Counted from the stretch's first letter, positions 8,285 to 18,132 are shown. The stretch: 64,000 nt of DNA from an uncultured Synechococcus sp. (GCA_949373155.1 CASICK010000005.1:62001-126000), one strand, 5' to 3'. Translations and numbers: made by a program. The notes: generated by a model from the sequence alone, not told the origin.

Positions 8285-9030
8285 GAGCTACTGCTTCCGA
8301 ACAAGGGGTCACGTCTGGGATTCTGAACCAGGCTCTTCATCTCTCTCACCGCTTCTTGCAAACCCACTGAGAGAGCACGGGCCACAATGGTGTGCCCAAT
8401 GTTGAGCTCTTCCATTCCTGGAATTGCAGCAATTGGTTCTACATTTTGATAGGTCAAGCCGTGGCCTGCGTTGACCCGCAATCCCATCGAACGCGCTTGA
8501 TCCGTAGCCTCGATGAGACGTGCCAACGTCATGGGTTGTTCCCTCCAGCTGGCCTGCGCGTAGCGACCGGTATGAAGTTCAACCCAACGGGCTCCGCTTT
8601 GCTGACAAGCTTCCAGTTGGTTTCGATCTGGATCCACGAACAAGCTCACAGGAATGTCGTTGCTCTGAAGGGTATCGATCACAGAGGACAAGCTTGTGCA
8701 CTGACTACGGACGTCTAAACCTCCCTCCGTTGTGACTTCCTCTCTCCGTTCTGGCACCAAGGTGACCATGTCTGGTTGCTCTCGCAGCGCAATGTCCACC
8801 ATCTCCATGGTTGCTGCCATTTCTAGGTTCAAACGAGACCGAACCGTTTGGCGTAAAAGCGTTAAGTCGCGATCTTGGATGTGACGGCGGTCTTCTCTGA
8901 GGTGAATCGTGATCCCATCAGCTCCACCCAACTCAGCCATCAAAGCCATCGGCACAGGATCAGGTTCGACCGTGCGCCTGGCTTGCCGAACATTGGCAAT
9001 GTGATCAATGTTGACCCCGAGACTGGCCAC
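8281..9030 (-). CDS. pdxJ: Pyridoxine 5'-phosphate synthase
   Basis: PdxJ joins 3-amino-2-oxopropyl phosphate and deoxyxylulose 5-phosphate in the DXP-dependent vitamin B6 pathway. The 249-residue TIM barrel starts at GTG 9030 with [15 protein letters not shown]. It contains [31 protein letters not shown] (loop with catalytic residues), VELHTGRYA and the phosphate-binding [11 protein letters not shown], then the C-terminal [13 protein letters not shown]. Length and motif order are standard. ycf54 follows with a 4-base overlap. Confidence 0.96.
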   Translation of the reverse strand: MASLGVNIDHIANVRQARRTVEPDPVPMALMAELGGADGITIHLREDRRHIQDRDLTLLRQTVRSRLNLEMAATMEMVDIALREQPDMVTLVPERREEVTTEGGLDVRSQCTSLSSVIDTLQSNDIPVSLFVDPDRNQLEACQQSGARWVELHTGRYAQASWREQPMTLARLIEATDQARSMGLRVNAGHGLTYQNVEPIAAIPGMEELNIGHTIVARALSVGLQEAVREMKSLVQNPRRDPLFGSSSS

Positions 9031-9208
9031 AACCCTCGTCCAAAGATTTAATTTTATGCGCGGGTGGTCTGCAAGCGAGACGCCGCTCTAACTGCCCAAG
9101 ATTTAGCAATACAGAGACAGGTGCAACCTAAATTCCATCCCTGTAAGACAGCGGTATCCAGCCGTGGGCGTTGCTCTAAAAACTAGAGGTGAAATCTTGG
9201 GTTCAGCG

Positions 9209-9862
9209 ATGAACCCATTCCTGTCCTCGCTCGCAATGTTGTTCACGCAAGACCTGGCATTGCCTTGGTATTTCCGTGAGCGACATGTGATCGGAGCGCA
9301 TCATCTCCCCAAGGAAGGGCCTGTGCTTTTGGCCCCGACCCATCGAGCCCGCTGGGATGCCCTGATCTTGCCTATGGCAACGGGTCGACGCATTACAGGC
9401 CGTGATTGCCGCTTCATGGTGACGCGGAGCGAGATGGAAGGTATTCAGGGTTGGTTTCTCTATCGGCTCGGCTGCTTTCCCGTGGACCAAGGACGTCCCA
9501 CCCTGACGTCTCTCCGCTATGCCATCGATCTCTTAGCGGCTGGTCAGCAGGTTGTGGTGTTTCCCGAGGGGCGAATCAACCGCACAGACGAACCGATTCG
9601 GTTGCGACAGGGACTCGTTCGTCTTGCCCAACTATCCAAGTCCAATGGAATTCCTGTCAGCGTTATTCCCGTAGGAATCGCCTATAGCGAGGCCAGTCCC
9701 TCAGCCTTCAGCAGTGCTGCAATCTGCTTCGAGGCTCCTCTTGTAGCCAATGGAACGGGTAGGCAAGCTGCCTCTCATATGAGTCAGCAATTAGCAGATC
9801 GGATGCATACGGCTGAACAAGCGGCCCGACAGGCGGTGGGCCGACCGCTCAGAAGCCATTAA
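9209..9862 (+). CDS. 1-acylglycerol-3-phosphate acyltransferase (PlsC family)
   Basis: The protein transfers an acyl chain to lysophosphatidic acid in membrane lipid synthesis, or acts on a related acceptor. It carries the HX4D catalytic box (THRARWDA), the glycerol-phosphate-binding VVVFPEGRINR, and a later VIPVGIAYS motif, in family order. I prefer ATG 9209 (217 residues), since the first motif then sits at the usual distance from the N-terminus. GTG 9164 would add 15 residues. It is likely at the cytoplasmic membrane face. It reads in the same direction as the next three genes. Confidence 0.88.
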   Translation: MNPFLSSLAMLFTQDLALPWYFRERHVIGAHHLPKEGPVLLAPTHRARWDALILPMATGRRITGRDCRFMVTRSEMEGIQGWFLYRLGCFPVDQGRPTLTSLRYAIDLLAAGQQVVVFPEGRINRTDEPIRLRQGLVRLAQLSKSNGIPVSVIPVGIAYSEASPSAFSSAAICFEAPLVANGTGRQAASHMSQQLADRMHTAEQAARQAVGRPLRSH

Positions 9863-9888
9863 AATCCGCCCACTGTCCTGCTCAGTTC

Positions 9889-10428
9889 ATGCGTTCCCGT
9901 CTCATCATTACCGCCTTAGCCCTTCTGGCGGGTTTGGCTGCCGCTCCCTTGCAGGTGTTGGCTCAGTCTTCAGATGGAACCACCTCCTCTGTGAGCAAAG
10001 TGCTGGCGTCAAGTGGTGCTGGTTTCAATGTTGCTGCAGTACGCACCCTTCTCAACCGTGGCGATGCAGCGGTGGCATCAGGAAATCTCGATCAAGCCAA
10101 GACTGATTACGACAATGCCCGAACTGCTGCAAAGCAGCTTCTGGCTTTTTACAGAGATCTCAGCGGTGCTTTCAGAGGTCTCGATGCACGAATTCCAAGG
10201 GAGATGGATTCCAAGGGCCGTGAAGCTCTCTCACTTTTGGCACAAGCCAATTTGCGTTTGGCCGCTTTGTTCAGACGGCAAAACCAGCCAGAAGTTGCAG
10301 TGCCAGTTCTCGTTGAGGTCGTCCGTCTGATGACTCCGGCCAGCAGCGAAGGTCAGAAGGCTTATCAAAGCTTGATTGAGCTGGGGTTTGTCGAGACACC
10401 GTTCGCTGGGGCGAAATCAGCAAAATAA
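9889..10428 (+). CDS. Secreted conserved cyanobacterial protein
   Basis: A 179-residue protein with a typical signal peptide ([20 protein letters not shown], cleavage after VLA or AQS) and a helical mature part. The segments [19 protein letters not shown] and YQSLIELG look like TPR-type helical hairpins. It is probably periplasmic or lumenal. It lies 26 bases after the acyltransferase and 67 bases before bolA. Function is unknown. Confidence 0.7.
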   Translation: MRSRLIITALALLAGLAAAPLQVLAQSSDGTTSSVSKVLASSGAGFNVAAVRTLLNRGDAAVASGNLDQAKTDYDNARTAAKQLLAFYRDLSGAFRGLDARIPREMDSKGREALSLLAQANLRLAALFRRQNQPEVAVPVLVEVVRLMTPASSEGQKAYQSLIELGFVETPFAGAKSAK

Positions 10429-10495
10429 AAGTGATCCACAGGAGTCATTCACGACGTTGATCTGCCAGCATCAGCTCAGTTCAATGTCGCGTTGC

Positions 10496-10729
10496 ATGGT
10501 TCACTCAGAGGCCGTGAGTTCGGCGATTCGCCGAGCTCTTCCAGATGCTCAGGTTTCAGTGGAAGACCTCACAGGGGGTGGTGATCATCTTCAGGTGACC
10601 GTTGTATCTGCAAAATTTGAGGGTCTCACCCGAATCAAACAGCACCAATTGGTCTATGGCGCTTTGCGTGAAGATCTTGCGAGTGAGGCCATTCACGCCT
10701 TAGCGCTCACCACTTCCACGCCTGGCTAA
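10496..10729 (+). CDS. BolA family protein
   Basis: A BolA-type protein of about 77 residues: [31 protein letters not shown], then the signature [17 protein letters not shown] with the conserved His, and a short C-terminal helix. BolA proteins bind CGFS glutaredoxins and [2Fe-2S] clusters and take part in iron signalling or cluster transfer. The gene directly precedes a CGFS glutaredoxin gene by 45 bases, which supports the pairing. The start may be ATG 10484 or ATG 10496. The second gives the usual short N-terminus. Confidence 0.9.
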   Translation: MVHSEAVSSAIRRALPDAQVSVEDLTGGGDHLQVTVVSAKFEGLTRIKQHQLVYGALREDLASEAIHALALTTSTPG

Positions 10730-10774
10730 ACATTCGCTTGTTACGTCCTTAACTTCATACCCCAAATTTGATCC

Positions 10775-11098
10775 ATGGATTCCCAAACGAAAGAACGCAT
10801 TCAAACGCTGATCCAGTCCAGTCCTATTTTTGTGTTCATGAAGGGCACGAAATTAATGCCTCAATGCGGCTTTTCAAACAATGTTGTCCAAATCCTCAAT
10901 GCCCTCGGCATGAGTTTTGAGACCTTTGATGTGTTGTCTGACATGGAAATTCGTCAGGGCATCAAGGATTACTCAGAATGGCCCACGATTCCCCAGATTT
11001 ATGTCAAAGGGGAATTTATGGGTGGATCCGACATCTTGATCGAGATGTACAACTCTGGGGAATTGAAAGAGAAACTAGAGATTGAGCTCGCCAGCTAA
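10775..11098 (+). CDS. grxD: Monothiol glutaredoxin, Grx4/GrxD family
   Basis: A 107-residue CGFS glutaredoxin. The active-site motif is in PQCGFSNNVVQIL, preceded by VFMKGTKLMP (glutathione contact Lys) and followed by YSEWPTIPQIYVKGEFMGGSDI, which holds the conserved WPTxPQ and GGxD glutathione-binding features. These proteins carry glutathione-ligated [2Fe-2S] clusters. The upstream BolA gene encodes its usual partner. Confidence 0.95.
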   Translation: MDSQTKERIQTLIQSSPIFVFMKGTKLMPQCGFSNNVVQILNALGMSFETFDVLSDMEIRQGIKDYSEWPTIPQIYVKGEFMGGSDILIEMYNSGELKEKLEIELAS

Positions 11099-11135
11099 AA
11101 CTTTGCGGTTTGAGCTGATCCAACAGATCTGCTCC

Positions 11136-11408
11136 TTACCAATCGCGATGGGGATGGCTGTACAGCGTGCTGACGTCCCCATCGGGCCCGATAAAGCTTG
11201 ATGGGTCCAGGATCCATCGATCTACAAGCAACTCGAGTCGAGCCATTTCGCGCGTTTCCAGTGCACTACTGCGCCTCAGCGCATGCAAATACCCATCGGC
11301 ATACAGCCTCAGCTCAGACGGGCTGTGGTATCTGGTGGTCAGCTCCTGACAGGCATCGCACAGCGACTGGAAGTGTCGAATGGCTTCCGGATGCTGTAGG
11401 GATGTCAT
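11136..11408 (-). CDS. DUF6761-type conserved cyanobacterial protein
   Basis: The 90-residue protein has the pattern AIRHFQSLCDACQELTTRY, then YADGYLHALRRS and RWILDPSSFIGPDGD, which I recognise as a small helical family restricted to cyanobacteria (DUF6761). The function is unknown. It is convergent with grxD, separated by 37 bases. Confidence 0.75.
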   Translation of the reverse strand: MTSLQHPEAIRHFQSLCDACQELTTRYHSPSELRLYADGYLHALRRSSALETREMARLELLVDRWILDPSSFIGPDGDVSTLYSHPHRDW

Positions 11409-11484
11409 CTTTAGTGTGAGCTGCAGCCTCTGCTACCAGCAGGCTGTGGATTGGTACTAGCGTAAGCGTGGTTTTCCCTGCTGT

Positions 11485-12249
11485 GTGACCTCCTCATCCC
11501 GGGACCTTCTGGACAACACTCCTGACTTGGTCTCCACCTCACAATTCGTGCCGTCTGCAGGTCAACCTCGAGAACCGTTCCGGGTTCTGGTGGTTGAACC
11601 TCATCCCACGCTGCGAACTGTTCTGGTTCAGCGTCTGCGTCAAGACGGTCACCTGACTGCAGCGGTTTCTTCCCCTGCTGAAGCTCAGGAGCTTTGTCAG
11701 GACCAATCTCCTGACTTATTGGTGTGCGCTGAGCTCCTCGAACAAAGTTCAGCTTTGCGCTTGGCTCAGCAATTGCGTGCGCCAGTCATCGTTTTAACCG
11801 CTCGTACCGGAGCTGAACCGGTCGTAGGACTGCTTGATGACGGCGCTGACGATGTGCTCCGCAAGCCCTTTGGGCTTGAGGAGCTCGCTGCTCGTTGCCG
11901 CACCTTGCTTAAACGAGGCCACAGCGGTCTCCAGGAGCGCGTCAGCGTGGGGCCTTTAGAAGTTCATCTTTTGCTTCGACAAGTCACCCTGCGCGAGAAG
12001 CCTGTTGAGCTCAGCCCTCGAGAATTTGCCTTGCTCTGCGCCCTGTTGATGCCTCCAGGAATGGTGAGGAGTCGTCAGGAATTGCTGCGTATGGCTTGGC
12101 CCCCCTTCAGTGGAGGGCCACGATCCGTTGATACCCAGGTGCTCACCTTGCGACGCAAACTTGAGCAAGCAGGATTGGGAGATGGGGGCGGTATCACTAC
12201 CGTTCGCCAGCAGGGCTACCGATTCAGCCTTGAAAACATCAGGGACTAA
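11485..12249 (+). CDS. OmpR-type response regulator with degenerate receiver
   Basis: A 254-residue regulator starting at GTG 11485. After about 30 variable residues comes a receiver domain (FRVLVVEPHPTLRTVLVQRL). The acidic pair is reduced to Glu-Pro and the usual phospho-acceptor position reads DLLVCAELL, without an Asp after the third strand. The switch Thr region (VIVLTARTG) and the Lys (DDVLRKPFG) are kept. The C-terminal winged helix (ELSPREFALLCALL to RSVDTQVLTLRRKLE and TVRQQGYRF) is intact. It therefore probably binds DNA without ordinary Asp phosphorylation. Confidence 0.88.
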   Translation: MTSSSRDLLDNTPDLVSTSQFVPSAGQPREPFRVLVVEPHPTLRTVLVQRLRQDGHLTAAVSSPAEAQELCQDQSPDLLVCAELLEQSSALRLAQQLRAPVIVLTARTGAEPVVGLLDDGADDVLRKPFGLEELAARCRTLLKRGHSGLQERVSVGPLEVHLLLRQVTLREKPVELSPREFALLCALLMPPGMVRSRQELLRMAWPPFSGGPRSVDTQVLTLRRKLEQAGLGDGGGITTVRQQGYRFSLENIRD

Positions 12250-12887
12250 GAGTCCCTCGTGCGAAGGCATTTTCTTACATTTAGGAAGAGCAACCGATTA
12301 GGGAAATCACCCAATCCATTGGCCCCAACAGATTCCAGGGAGCGACTGCGATCTTGACCAGGGTTGTCCTCCGTGAAGGCGAAGAGAATCTGGTGACGGC
12401 AGAAGCTTAAACAATTAAAAATATGAACTTAGTCCGTTTACTGCCTTGAGGACCTACAGCCTAAACATGGCATCACACAAGGCTGTGTGCTCTGACCAGA
12501 ACCAGCACCCTTTCAGACTTTGCTTCCACAAACGGCTGTTGAAGGTGATCTGCCTAAAACAAGATGGGAAGAAGATTCGATCGCTTCTGAACCAGCAGTA
12601 GTAGTGGAATAGCCATGGCCATGAGTAGCGAAAAATACTGCTAGGCAGCTATCGTTTAATTCCAATAGCACAGCTCTAACTGATCAAAACCGATGCCTAG
12701 TCTTGTTATTGCAGGGAGCCTTTTTCTCTTAAACGTGGCTCTGATATCTACCATCTGCTATCACTGCCGCTAACAAAATCCGAATCAAAAGCATCCCATT
12801 CAATGCAACGCTTCAGATCTATTAATTATCTTTTTAAATTTTAATTTTACTTAAATAATTTAAATCTAATCTCCTAGATCATTTGAC
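12250..12887. other. Intergenic stretch of about 640 bases
   Basis: No reading frame worth annotating is present on either strand. The right half is very AT-rich (about 12820-12880). I see no tRNA, clear terminator or known RNA motif. Confidence 0.5.
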
Positions 12888-13433
12888 TCAAGAGGGAGCA
12901 ATGATCAAACCCTGTTGCACGGCAAACGCTACAGATCCCTCCCCAACAAGCATCAAAGCAGCCAACACAGCCAGCAGTTGATAAGTCCAAGGGGGTGTCA
13001 ATCTGCCAACGCCCGTGGTTCGCAATGAGCTCTGGGATTGAATGAGATCGAGAAAGCGATCAAAATGTTCGAGTCGTTGTGGAAGCAGGCGGTGGCTCTG
13101 ATCGTGGGTTGTGATGTAAAAAACCTTCCCGCCTTGACTCGTCCCCACAGGAACGAGCGCTTTCATTTCGGTCCAGTTCAGGCTCCAGCCACGACGCAGC
13201 AACCAGCTGCACCAGGAAGGGTGCCCCACAGTGATTCCTGAGTTTGTAACGGTGACTTGTTCGCTGAGCATCGCCAACACAACAAGCAAGCCCAAGGGAA
13301 CAGCAGCAAGAAGCCACAACCGCAGGGATTCAGGAGCCAGGGCCGGTAGTGGAAGCACCAAGGCTAAGTAAACGGTGATCAACGTCCCGCGAATCAATGG
13401 GGAGAGCTGAAAACAATGGTTGCTGTCGTTCAT
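12888..13433 (-). CDS. Conserved membrane protein, PH-like
   Basis: A 181-residue protein with two N-terminal transmembrane segments (residues about 15-32 and 37-57), a soluble middle (VTVTNSGITVGHPSW to LNWTEMKALVPVGTSQGGKVFYITT) that reads like a bacterial PH domain, and one C-terminal segment at about 148-172. The stop codon of the upstream gene overlaps its start by 4 bases (ATGA type), so the two are co-expressed. Function unknown. Confidence 0.65.
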   Translation of the reverse strand: MNDSNHCFQLSPLIRGTLITVYLALVLPLPALAPESLRLWLLAAVPLGLLVVLAMLSEQVTVTNSGITVGHPSWCSWLLRRGWSLNWTEMKALVPVGTSQGGKVFYITTHDQSHRLLPQRLEHFDRFLDLIQSQSSLRTTGVGRLTPPWTYQLLAVLAALMLVGEGSVAFAVQQGLIIAPS

Positions 13434-13735
13434 CGATCCTCCGGAGAGCCAGGTAAGGGCTCGATCACGTCATTGGGGCGATATATCCCACCAAACACCT
13501 CCGCCTCTCGACCTTTCCAGAATTCACCCAAGCGCATGAGATCGGAGTGTGCCTCCTTGATGCTGCACATGTAATCCTCTTGGCTCATGCTGCCGCGAGC
13601 TTCCTTGAGCATGGCCAATCTCAACATCTGCAGCATCCAAGGCTTATTCAGCTCCCCCCTGCTCTCGAGATAGCGAGCCAATTCAGCGGCGCTGGGAGGA
13701 GTGGTCTCCACGATCGGCGGTGCTAGAGAGCCCAA
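13430..13735 (-). CDS. Conserved hypothetical protein
   Basis: A soluble protein of 101 residues, rich in helix-forming residues (AAELARYLESRGELNKPWML and SQEDYMCSIKEAHSDLMRLGEFWKGREAEVFGG). It looks like a family conserved in marine Synechococcus. No motif points to a function. It begins the two-gene unit with the PH-like membrane protein, with overlapping stop and start. Confidence 0.6.
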   Translation of the reverse strand: MGSLAPPIVETTPPSAAELARYLESRGELNKPWMLQMLRLAMLKEARGSMSQEDYMCSIKEAHSDLMRLGEFWKGREAEVFGGIYRPNDVIEPLPGSPEDR

Positions 13736-13789
13736 ACCCTAAGCACAGACAACCATCTTTAGTGATCGATCGATCATGCTGCTGTCAAT

Positions 13790-15325
13790 TCAAGCCGGCA
13801 GAGACCAAGGGTTTAGGCCAAGATCGGCCCCGATTCGGTGGCTGCAGGCATAGCCACTAAAGGCCACAGCATTCAGCCCTTGGCCGGGAAAACAGGAATC
13901 ACCAACGCAATACAGATTCTTCAGACCTGTGCGATTAAACGGCATCGGCAACAAGCCAGGGAGTTGGTTCGCCGGTACCGGTCCGTAGCTCCCACCCATG
14001 CGGCCAAGAAAGCGCCGATGCGTACGGGGTGTCCCAATTTCCTTGAACACAATGGCGCTCTTCAAGCCAGGCAGGAGTGCTTCCAGACGATCGATCAAGC
14101 GATCGGCATCCTGCTGTTTCTTCCCTGCATAAGCTGATGGGGAGAGACCTTTCCAATAGCGCATATCGCTCTGCGTAAAGGTGTGCAAAATGTGACGTCC
14201 AGCTGGAGCCAAAGAAGGGTCCAGAAGAGATGGCATCGACACAAACACCACGCCTTGCTCTGCTTCCATCTCAGCCCAGTCTTCAAGCAAAAGGTGATGG
14301 CAATGAAAACCATTGGGAACCACCGAGGCATCAACGCCGAGATGGAGAGACAGGAACGATGATGAAGGCTGGTAGCGCTTGCGCCAAGTGGTTTCAGCGG
14401 CTGGCGTGTGCTCCGGGCCAACCAGCGTTGACTGTGCTGAACCTTCCCCAGCGAAGGTATCCCAGCGAGTGGCGTTGCTCACAATCCGCTTGGCTCGAAG
14501 CTCCTCACCATCAGCCAGCCGAACGCCAACAGCCTGACCTTGTTCAATCAACACGTTGGTGACGCGATGTTTGTAGCGAATTTCGCCGCCATTGGCTTGC
14601 AAACCAGCCACGAGTTTTTCGGCGATCACTCCCACCCCACCTTTCGGATAGTTGATGCCACCGGCATGCCGATCGGAGAACACCATGCCGGCATTGATCA
14701 TGGGTGTTCGATCTGCTGGCATCACTGACCAGCAAAAACATTCCATATCGATCAAACGCAAGAGATCCTCATCTTTGATGTGCTTTTTGGCCACATCACC
14801 AACATTGAAAGGAAGCCACCGAGCCAAACCAAGGCAAGCTAGTGGAGCCTTAAAAAATACTTTTGCAAGATAGGCCGGATCCTCCAAAGAAAGCAAAGGC
14901 ATCGCATCTAAACAACGAAATACCTGCCAGCAGGTCTCATAAAAAGCGCTAATCCCCTTGGCTTCATGGGGAAAGCGGGTACTCATTCGAGTAATAAAGT
15001 CGTCGTAGTTCCTGTCCACAGCCATCGTAAGGCCGTCTGGAAGGTGATATTCAAGCTGCACAGCATCAGGAACCGTCGCGCAGCGCTGACCGACGTCGGC
15101 CAGGGCTCTGGTGAGCAAGTTGGTGTGCCCATGCTCTCCAAATCCAAAAATCATCGAAGCACCTACATCGAAGGTGTATCCCTCTCTGCGAAAGCTCCCA
15201 CCTGAACCACCTGGAATCAGATATCGCTCGAGGACCAACGTCTTTGCTCCCTTCGCAGCCAGTTGTGATGCTGTGACCAGGCCACCGATCCCGGATCCGA
15301 TCACGATTACATCCCATTCAGGCAT
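13790..15325 (-). CDS. crtH: Carotenoid isomerase (prolycopene isomerase)
   Basis: CrtH converts poly-cis-lycopene to all-trans-lycopene, between desaturation and cyclisation. The 511-residue flavoprotein starts with the dinucleotide-binding motif VIVIGSGIGGLVTASQLA and ERYLIPGGSGGSF. It continues with the family segments GASMIFGFGEHGHTNLLTRAL and NYPKGGVGVIAEKLV, and ends with the FAD C-terminal motif YCVGDSCFPGQGLNAVAFSG. Length and order are those of cyanobacterial CrtH rather than phytoene desaturase. A bacterial CrtI-like protein is unlikely. Confidence 0.94.
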   Translation of the reverse strand: MPEWDVIVIGSGIGGLVTASQLAAKGAKTLVLERYLIPGGSGGSFRREGYTFDVGASMIFGFGEHGHTNLLTRALADVGQRCATVPDAVQLEYHLPDGLTMAVDRNYDDFITRMSTRFPHEAKGISAFYETCWQVFRCLDAMPLLSLEDPAYLAKVFFKAPLACLGLARWLPFNVGDVAKKHIKDEDLLRLIDMECFCWSVMPADRTPMINAGMVFSDRHAGGINYPKGGVGVIAEKLVAGLQANGGEIRYKHRVTNVLIEQGQAVGVRLADGEELRAKRIVSNATRWDTFAGEGSAQSTLVGPEHTPAAETTWRKRYQPSSSFLSLHLGVDASVVPNGFHCHHLLLEDWAEMEAEQGVVFVSMPSLLDPSLAPAGRHILHTFTQSDMRYWKGLSPSAYAGKKQQDADRLIDRLEALLPGLKSAIVFKEIGTPRTHRRFLGRMGGSYGPVPANQLPGLLPMPFNRTGLKNLYCVGDSCFPGQGLNAVAFSGYACSHRIGADLGLNPWSLPA

Positions 15326-15433
15326 CGGAACGACGGTTCATGCTTCGATCCAGACCCTAGGAGGCTCCGGTCGTGGAAAAGGAAGGGGTGGCGGTCAAAA
15401 TCACTTTTGATCTCACCGGCTGGGCAAAGAAGC

Positions 15434-15634
15434 TCACGGCAACCCAGCCAGTAAGTCTTCTCGAGCGAGTCGAATGCTGAGGACGATCTCCATTTGTGTG
15501 GATGCACCTGCAGCCTCTCCGAGCGCATTCAGGAAGGTCTGCATAGGGTCGTCTTTCAGGATGACGATGCTGAAGATGAACGCCAACGGTGCATCAGGGA
15601 TCGGACTGAGGGGTGAGAAAGAGGTTTCCTTCAA
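15434..15634 (-). CDS. Small protein between trmFO and crtH, tentative
   Basis: A 66-residue frame on the same strand as its neighbours. Its middle (FSIVILKDDPMQTFLNALGEA) and end (MEIVLSIRLAREDLLAGLP) have alternating hydrophobic patterns that look coding. The plus-strand frame over the same bases is Arg/Ser-rich and looks like a shadow. I cannot assign it to a family. Confidence 0.38.
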   Translation of the reverse strand: MKETSFSPLSPIPDAPLAFIFSIVILKDDPMQTFLNALGEAAGASTQMEIVLSIRLAREDLLAGLP

Positions 15635-15843
15635 GAGCAGAAGAGCACATACAACGCTTCTTGACCGTTTTAGCCGTAGGGATAGGCCCGGTCGGGAGGA
15701 CGCACCACATTGCGGCTAAGCGTCGAAGCGACAAGCCCTGAACCCACTACACCGCGGAATAAAGCCCCTCGAGGAGAGAGGGCATTCGACCTTGAAAGCA
15801 CATGAACCCAAATACCAGCAACCGCCGTTCGATTCGTCGTGCC

Positions 15844-17223
15844 TTAAGCGGTGCAAGCGAGATGAGCGACCTGGCTCTCTTCGATGGTTCGCTGAAGATC
15901 CGCCAAAGCTCTGTCGCGATAAGCGCCATAACGGGCACGCTTATCTCTAATACGCTCCTGAAGTTCAGGCATCAAGCCGAAATTGGGGGGCATCGGTTGG
16001 AATTTGCCCGATGGTGCCTCACTGATGAAGTGGGTGAGAGCCCCGATCATCGTGGTGTGTGGCAACTGAATCGGGTCTTGACCCTGAACCAACCGCGCTG
16101 CATTTGTGCCAGCTAACCAGCCTCCAGCAACAGCGGCTGCATATCCCTCAGTGCCCGTGATTTGACCAGCGGCAAGCAGATGAAGGCGGCGGCGAAACTG
16201 GAGAGTCGGCTCCAACAGTTCTGGTGCCTCCAAAAAGGTGTTGCGATGCATCACCCCAAAACGAACGAAATCGGCCTGCTCTAAACCTGGGATCAAACGC
16301 AGAACCCGTTTCTGTTCCCCCCACTTGAGATTGGTCTGGAAACCCACGAGATTCCAAAGTCGTCCGTCCTTATCTTCCTGTCGCAGCTGCACAACGGCAT
16401 AGGCCCGTTTTGCGCGGCGCACATCACGGTCAGTCACATCTCCCCAGCGCGGATCCCACAAACCGATGGGCTTAAGAGGGCCATAACGCATCGTGTCCTC
16501 CCCACGACGGGCCAACTCTTCAATCGGCAAGCAGCCCTCGAAAAAAGTGGCACTGCTCTGGTCAAAGTCCTTGAGTTCGGCCTGTTCGGCCTCCAAGAGA
16601 GCCGCTCGAAACGCCAGAAACTGGTCTCGATCCATCGGGCAATTGATGTAATCGGCATCGCCCTTGTCGTACCGACTGGCCCGAAAGGCCTTAGTCATAT
16701 CGATACTTTCACCCTCAACGATCGGACTCGCCGCGTCGAAAAAATGGCAGTCGTCTCGGCCGGTGAAAGCGCGTAAATCATCGGCCAACGCTTCACTCGT
16801 AAGAGGACCTGTGGCCAGCACAGTGATCTGATCAGGATCTGGAAGCGTTAGCTGCTCTTCTCGACGAATCGTCACCAAGGGATGGTCGTCTAGGGCAGAC
16901 GTGAGTGCAGCGCTATAGCGGCCACGATCCACAGCGAGAGCCCCGCCGGCAGGAACGGCATGATGATCTGCGGTTTGGATCACAAGTGAACCAAGTCGCC
17001 TTAATTCTTCCTGCAACAAGCCCGCTGCACGGTCACTGCTGAGAGCTCCAAAGCTGTTGCTGCACACAAGCTCTGCGAACTCAGAACTGTGATGAGCAGG
17101 AGAACGCTTGAAAGGGCGCATTTCCCAGAGCGTGACGGGAACGCCTGCTTGTGCGACCTGCCAAGCAGCTTCAGTACCGGCAAGGCCAGCACCAATCACA
17201 ACAACAGAAGATTGTTCGCTCAA
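15844..17223 (-). CDS. trmFO: tRNA (uracil-54-C5)-methyltransferase, folate/FAD-dependent
   Basis: TrmFO uses methylenetetrahydrofolate and FADH2 to make ribothymidine at tRNA position 54. The 459-residue protein shows [24 protein letters not shown]-like [20 protein letters not shown], the LVCSNSF segment with the conserved Cys, and the late [15 protein letters not shown] motif. Length is normal. psbY lies just upstream on the same strand. Confidence 0.95.
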   Translation of the reverse strand: MSEQSSVVVIGAGLAGTEAAWQVAQAGVPVTLWEMRPFKRSPAHHSSEFAELVCSNSFGALSSDRAAGLLQEELRRLGSLVIQTADHHAVPAGGALAVDRGRYSAALTSALDDHPLVTIRREEQLTLPDPDQITVLATGPLTSEALADDLRAFTGRDDCHFFDAASPIVEGESIDMTKAFRASRYDKGDADYINCPMDRDQFLAFRAALLEAEQAELKDFDQSSATFFEGCLPIEELARRGEDTMRYGPLKPIGLWDPRWGDVTDRDVRRAKRAYAVVQLRQEDKDGRLWNLVGFQTNLKWGEQKRVLRLIPGLEQADFVRFGVMHRNTFLEAPELLEPTLQFRRRLHLLAAGQITGTEGYAAAVAGGWLAGTNAARLVQGQDPIQLPHTTMIGALTHFISEAPSGKFQPMPPNFGLMPELQERIRDKRARYGAYRDRALADLQRTIEESQVAHLACTA

Positions 17224-17266
17224 GGACGAAGGGATCGAGAACTCATCTCAACCCTATCGATCACGA

Positions 17267-17389
17267 TCAAGCGCGGCTTCGTTTGATCATCAACTGCAGC
17301 TGACCAACAGCAGCACGACCGATATTGAACCCAGCCCAGGCAAGTGCCAGAAGGATCGGAGAAGCCACGAGCACGAGCCGAAGGTCCAT
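17267..17389 (-). CDS. psbY: Photosystem II protein PsbY
   Basis: A 40-residue single-span protein reading MDLRLVLVASPILLALAWAG, then FNIGRAAVGQ and LQLMIKRSRA. This is the classic PsbY sequence: a short lumenal N-terminus, one helix, then a basic tail. PsbY sits at the edge of photosystem II near cytochrome b559. The frame is complete, from ATG at 17387-17389 to TGA at 17267-17269. It lies 43 bases upstream of trmFO. Confidence 0.93.
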   Translation of the reverse strand: MDLRLVLVASPILLALAWAGFNIGRAAVGQLQLMIKRSRA

Positions 17390-17416
17390 GAGTTCATTTA
17401 CAAAAGCTTTTGGAGT

Positions 17417-17980
17417 TTAAGGACAGTCGGGAGAAGCCGGGATCAACAGGGGGCAGTCCGTTTGGTTTTGCAGCAATTGAGACCACTGCGCAGCTAGCTC
17501 GGCGTAGTGGTCTGCATGCTGCCACTGATCCTCAATCTCTTCTTGACTCAACTCACGTTTCACCTTGGCGGGCACACCAGCCACAAGGGTTTGAGCTGGG
17601 ACATCCTTCGTGACCACAGACCCTGCAGCAACAAGCGCCCCACGCCCAACTTTGACCCCATTGAGCACAACGGCCCCGATGCCAATCAAGCAACCAGCCT
17701 CAAGCAAGGCGCCATGCACAACCGCTCGATGTCCAATCGTCACATTTTCAGCAATGTGAACGGGAAAATTTGGATCGCCGTGCAAAACAGCTCCGTCCTG
17801 AACATTGCTGCGAGCACCGATAAAAATGGGTGCCATATCGCCACGAACAACGGCGGTTGGCCAAATGCTTGCGCCTGAACTCACAGTCACATCGGCCATC
17901 AGCACGGCTCCTGGCGCAATCCAGGCATCCACAGCGATGCAAGGTTGAGGCCAAGGGTTGTTCATTCCTAACTTGGACAT
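17417..17980 (-). CDS. Gamma-carbonic-anhydrase/hexapeptide-repeat family protein
   Basis: A left-handed beta-helix protein of about 187 residues with the family core IWPTAVVRGDMAPIFIG, NVQDGAVLHGD, TIGHRAVVHGALL and CLIGIGAVVLNGVKVG. The three zinc-binding His positions of gamma carbonic anhydrases are represented (HGD, GHRAVVHG). The C-terminal helix is VKRELSQEEIEDQW. ATG 17980 is chosen because the longer frame runs back through the tRNA-Lys gene. Many relatives (YrdA, CaiE) lack proven carbonic anhydrase activity. Confidence 0.85.
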   Translation of the reverse strand: MSKLGMNNPWPQPCIAVDAWIAPGAVLMADVTVSSGASIWPTAVVRGDMAPIFIGARSNVQDGAVLHGDPNFPVHIAENVTIGHRAVVHGALLEAGCLIGIGAVVLNGVKVGRGALVAAGSVVTKDVPAQTLVAGVPAKVKRELSQEEIEDQWQHADHYAELAAQWSQLLQNQTDCPLLIPASPDCP

Positions 17981-18060
17981 CAGTGCGGGGAGCAAATATC
18001 TTGCTGATGGATCGTTGAGTGATAACCTCCACAGGTGCCTGATTGGCATGCCCATGCGGC

Positions 18061-18132
18061 GGGTCGCTAGCTCAGCGGTAGAGCACTCGGCTTTTAACCG
18101 ATTGGTCCTGAGTTCGAATCTCAGGCGACCCA
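18061..18132 (+). tRNA. tRNA-Lys (anticodon TTT)
   Basis: A 72-base cloverleaf. The acceptor arms GGGTCGC (18061-18067) and GCGACCC (18125-18131) pair, followed by discriminator A. The D arm holds AGCTCAGCGGTAGAGC, the anticodon loop is CTTTTAA with TTT, and the T arm contains GTTCGAATC. CCA is not encoded. The gene lies just outside the hexapeptide-repeat gene on the opposite strand. Confidence 0.96.
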
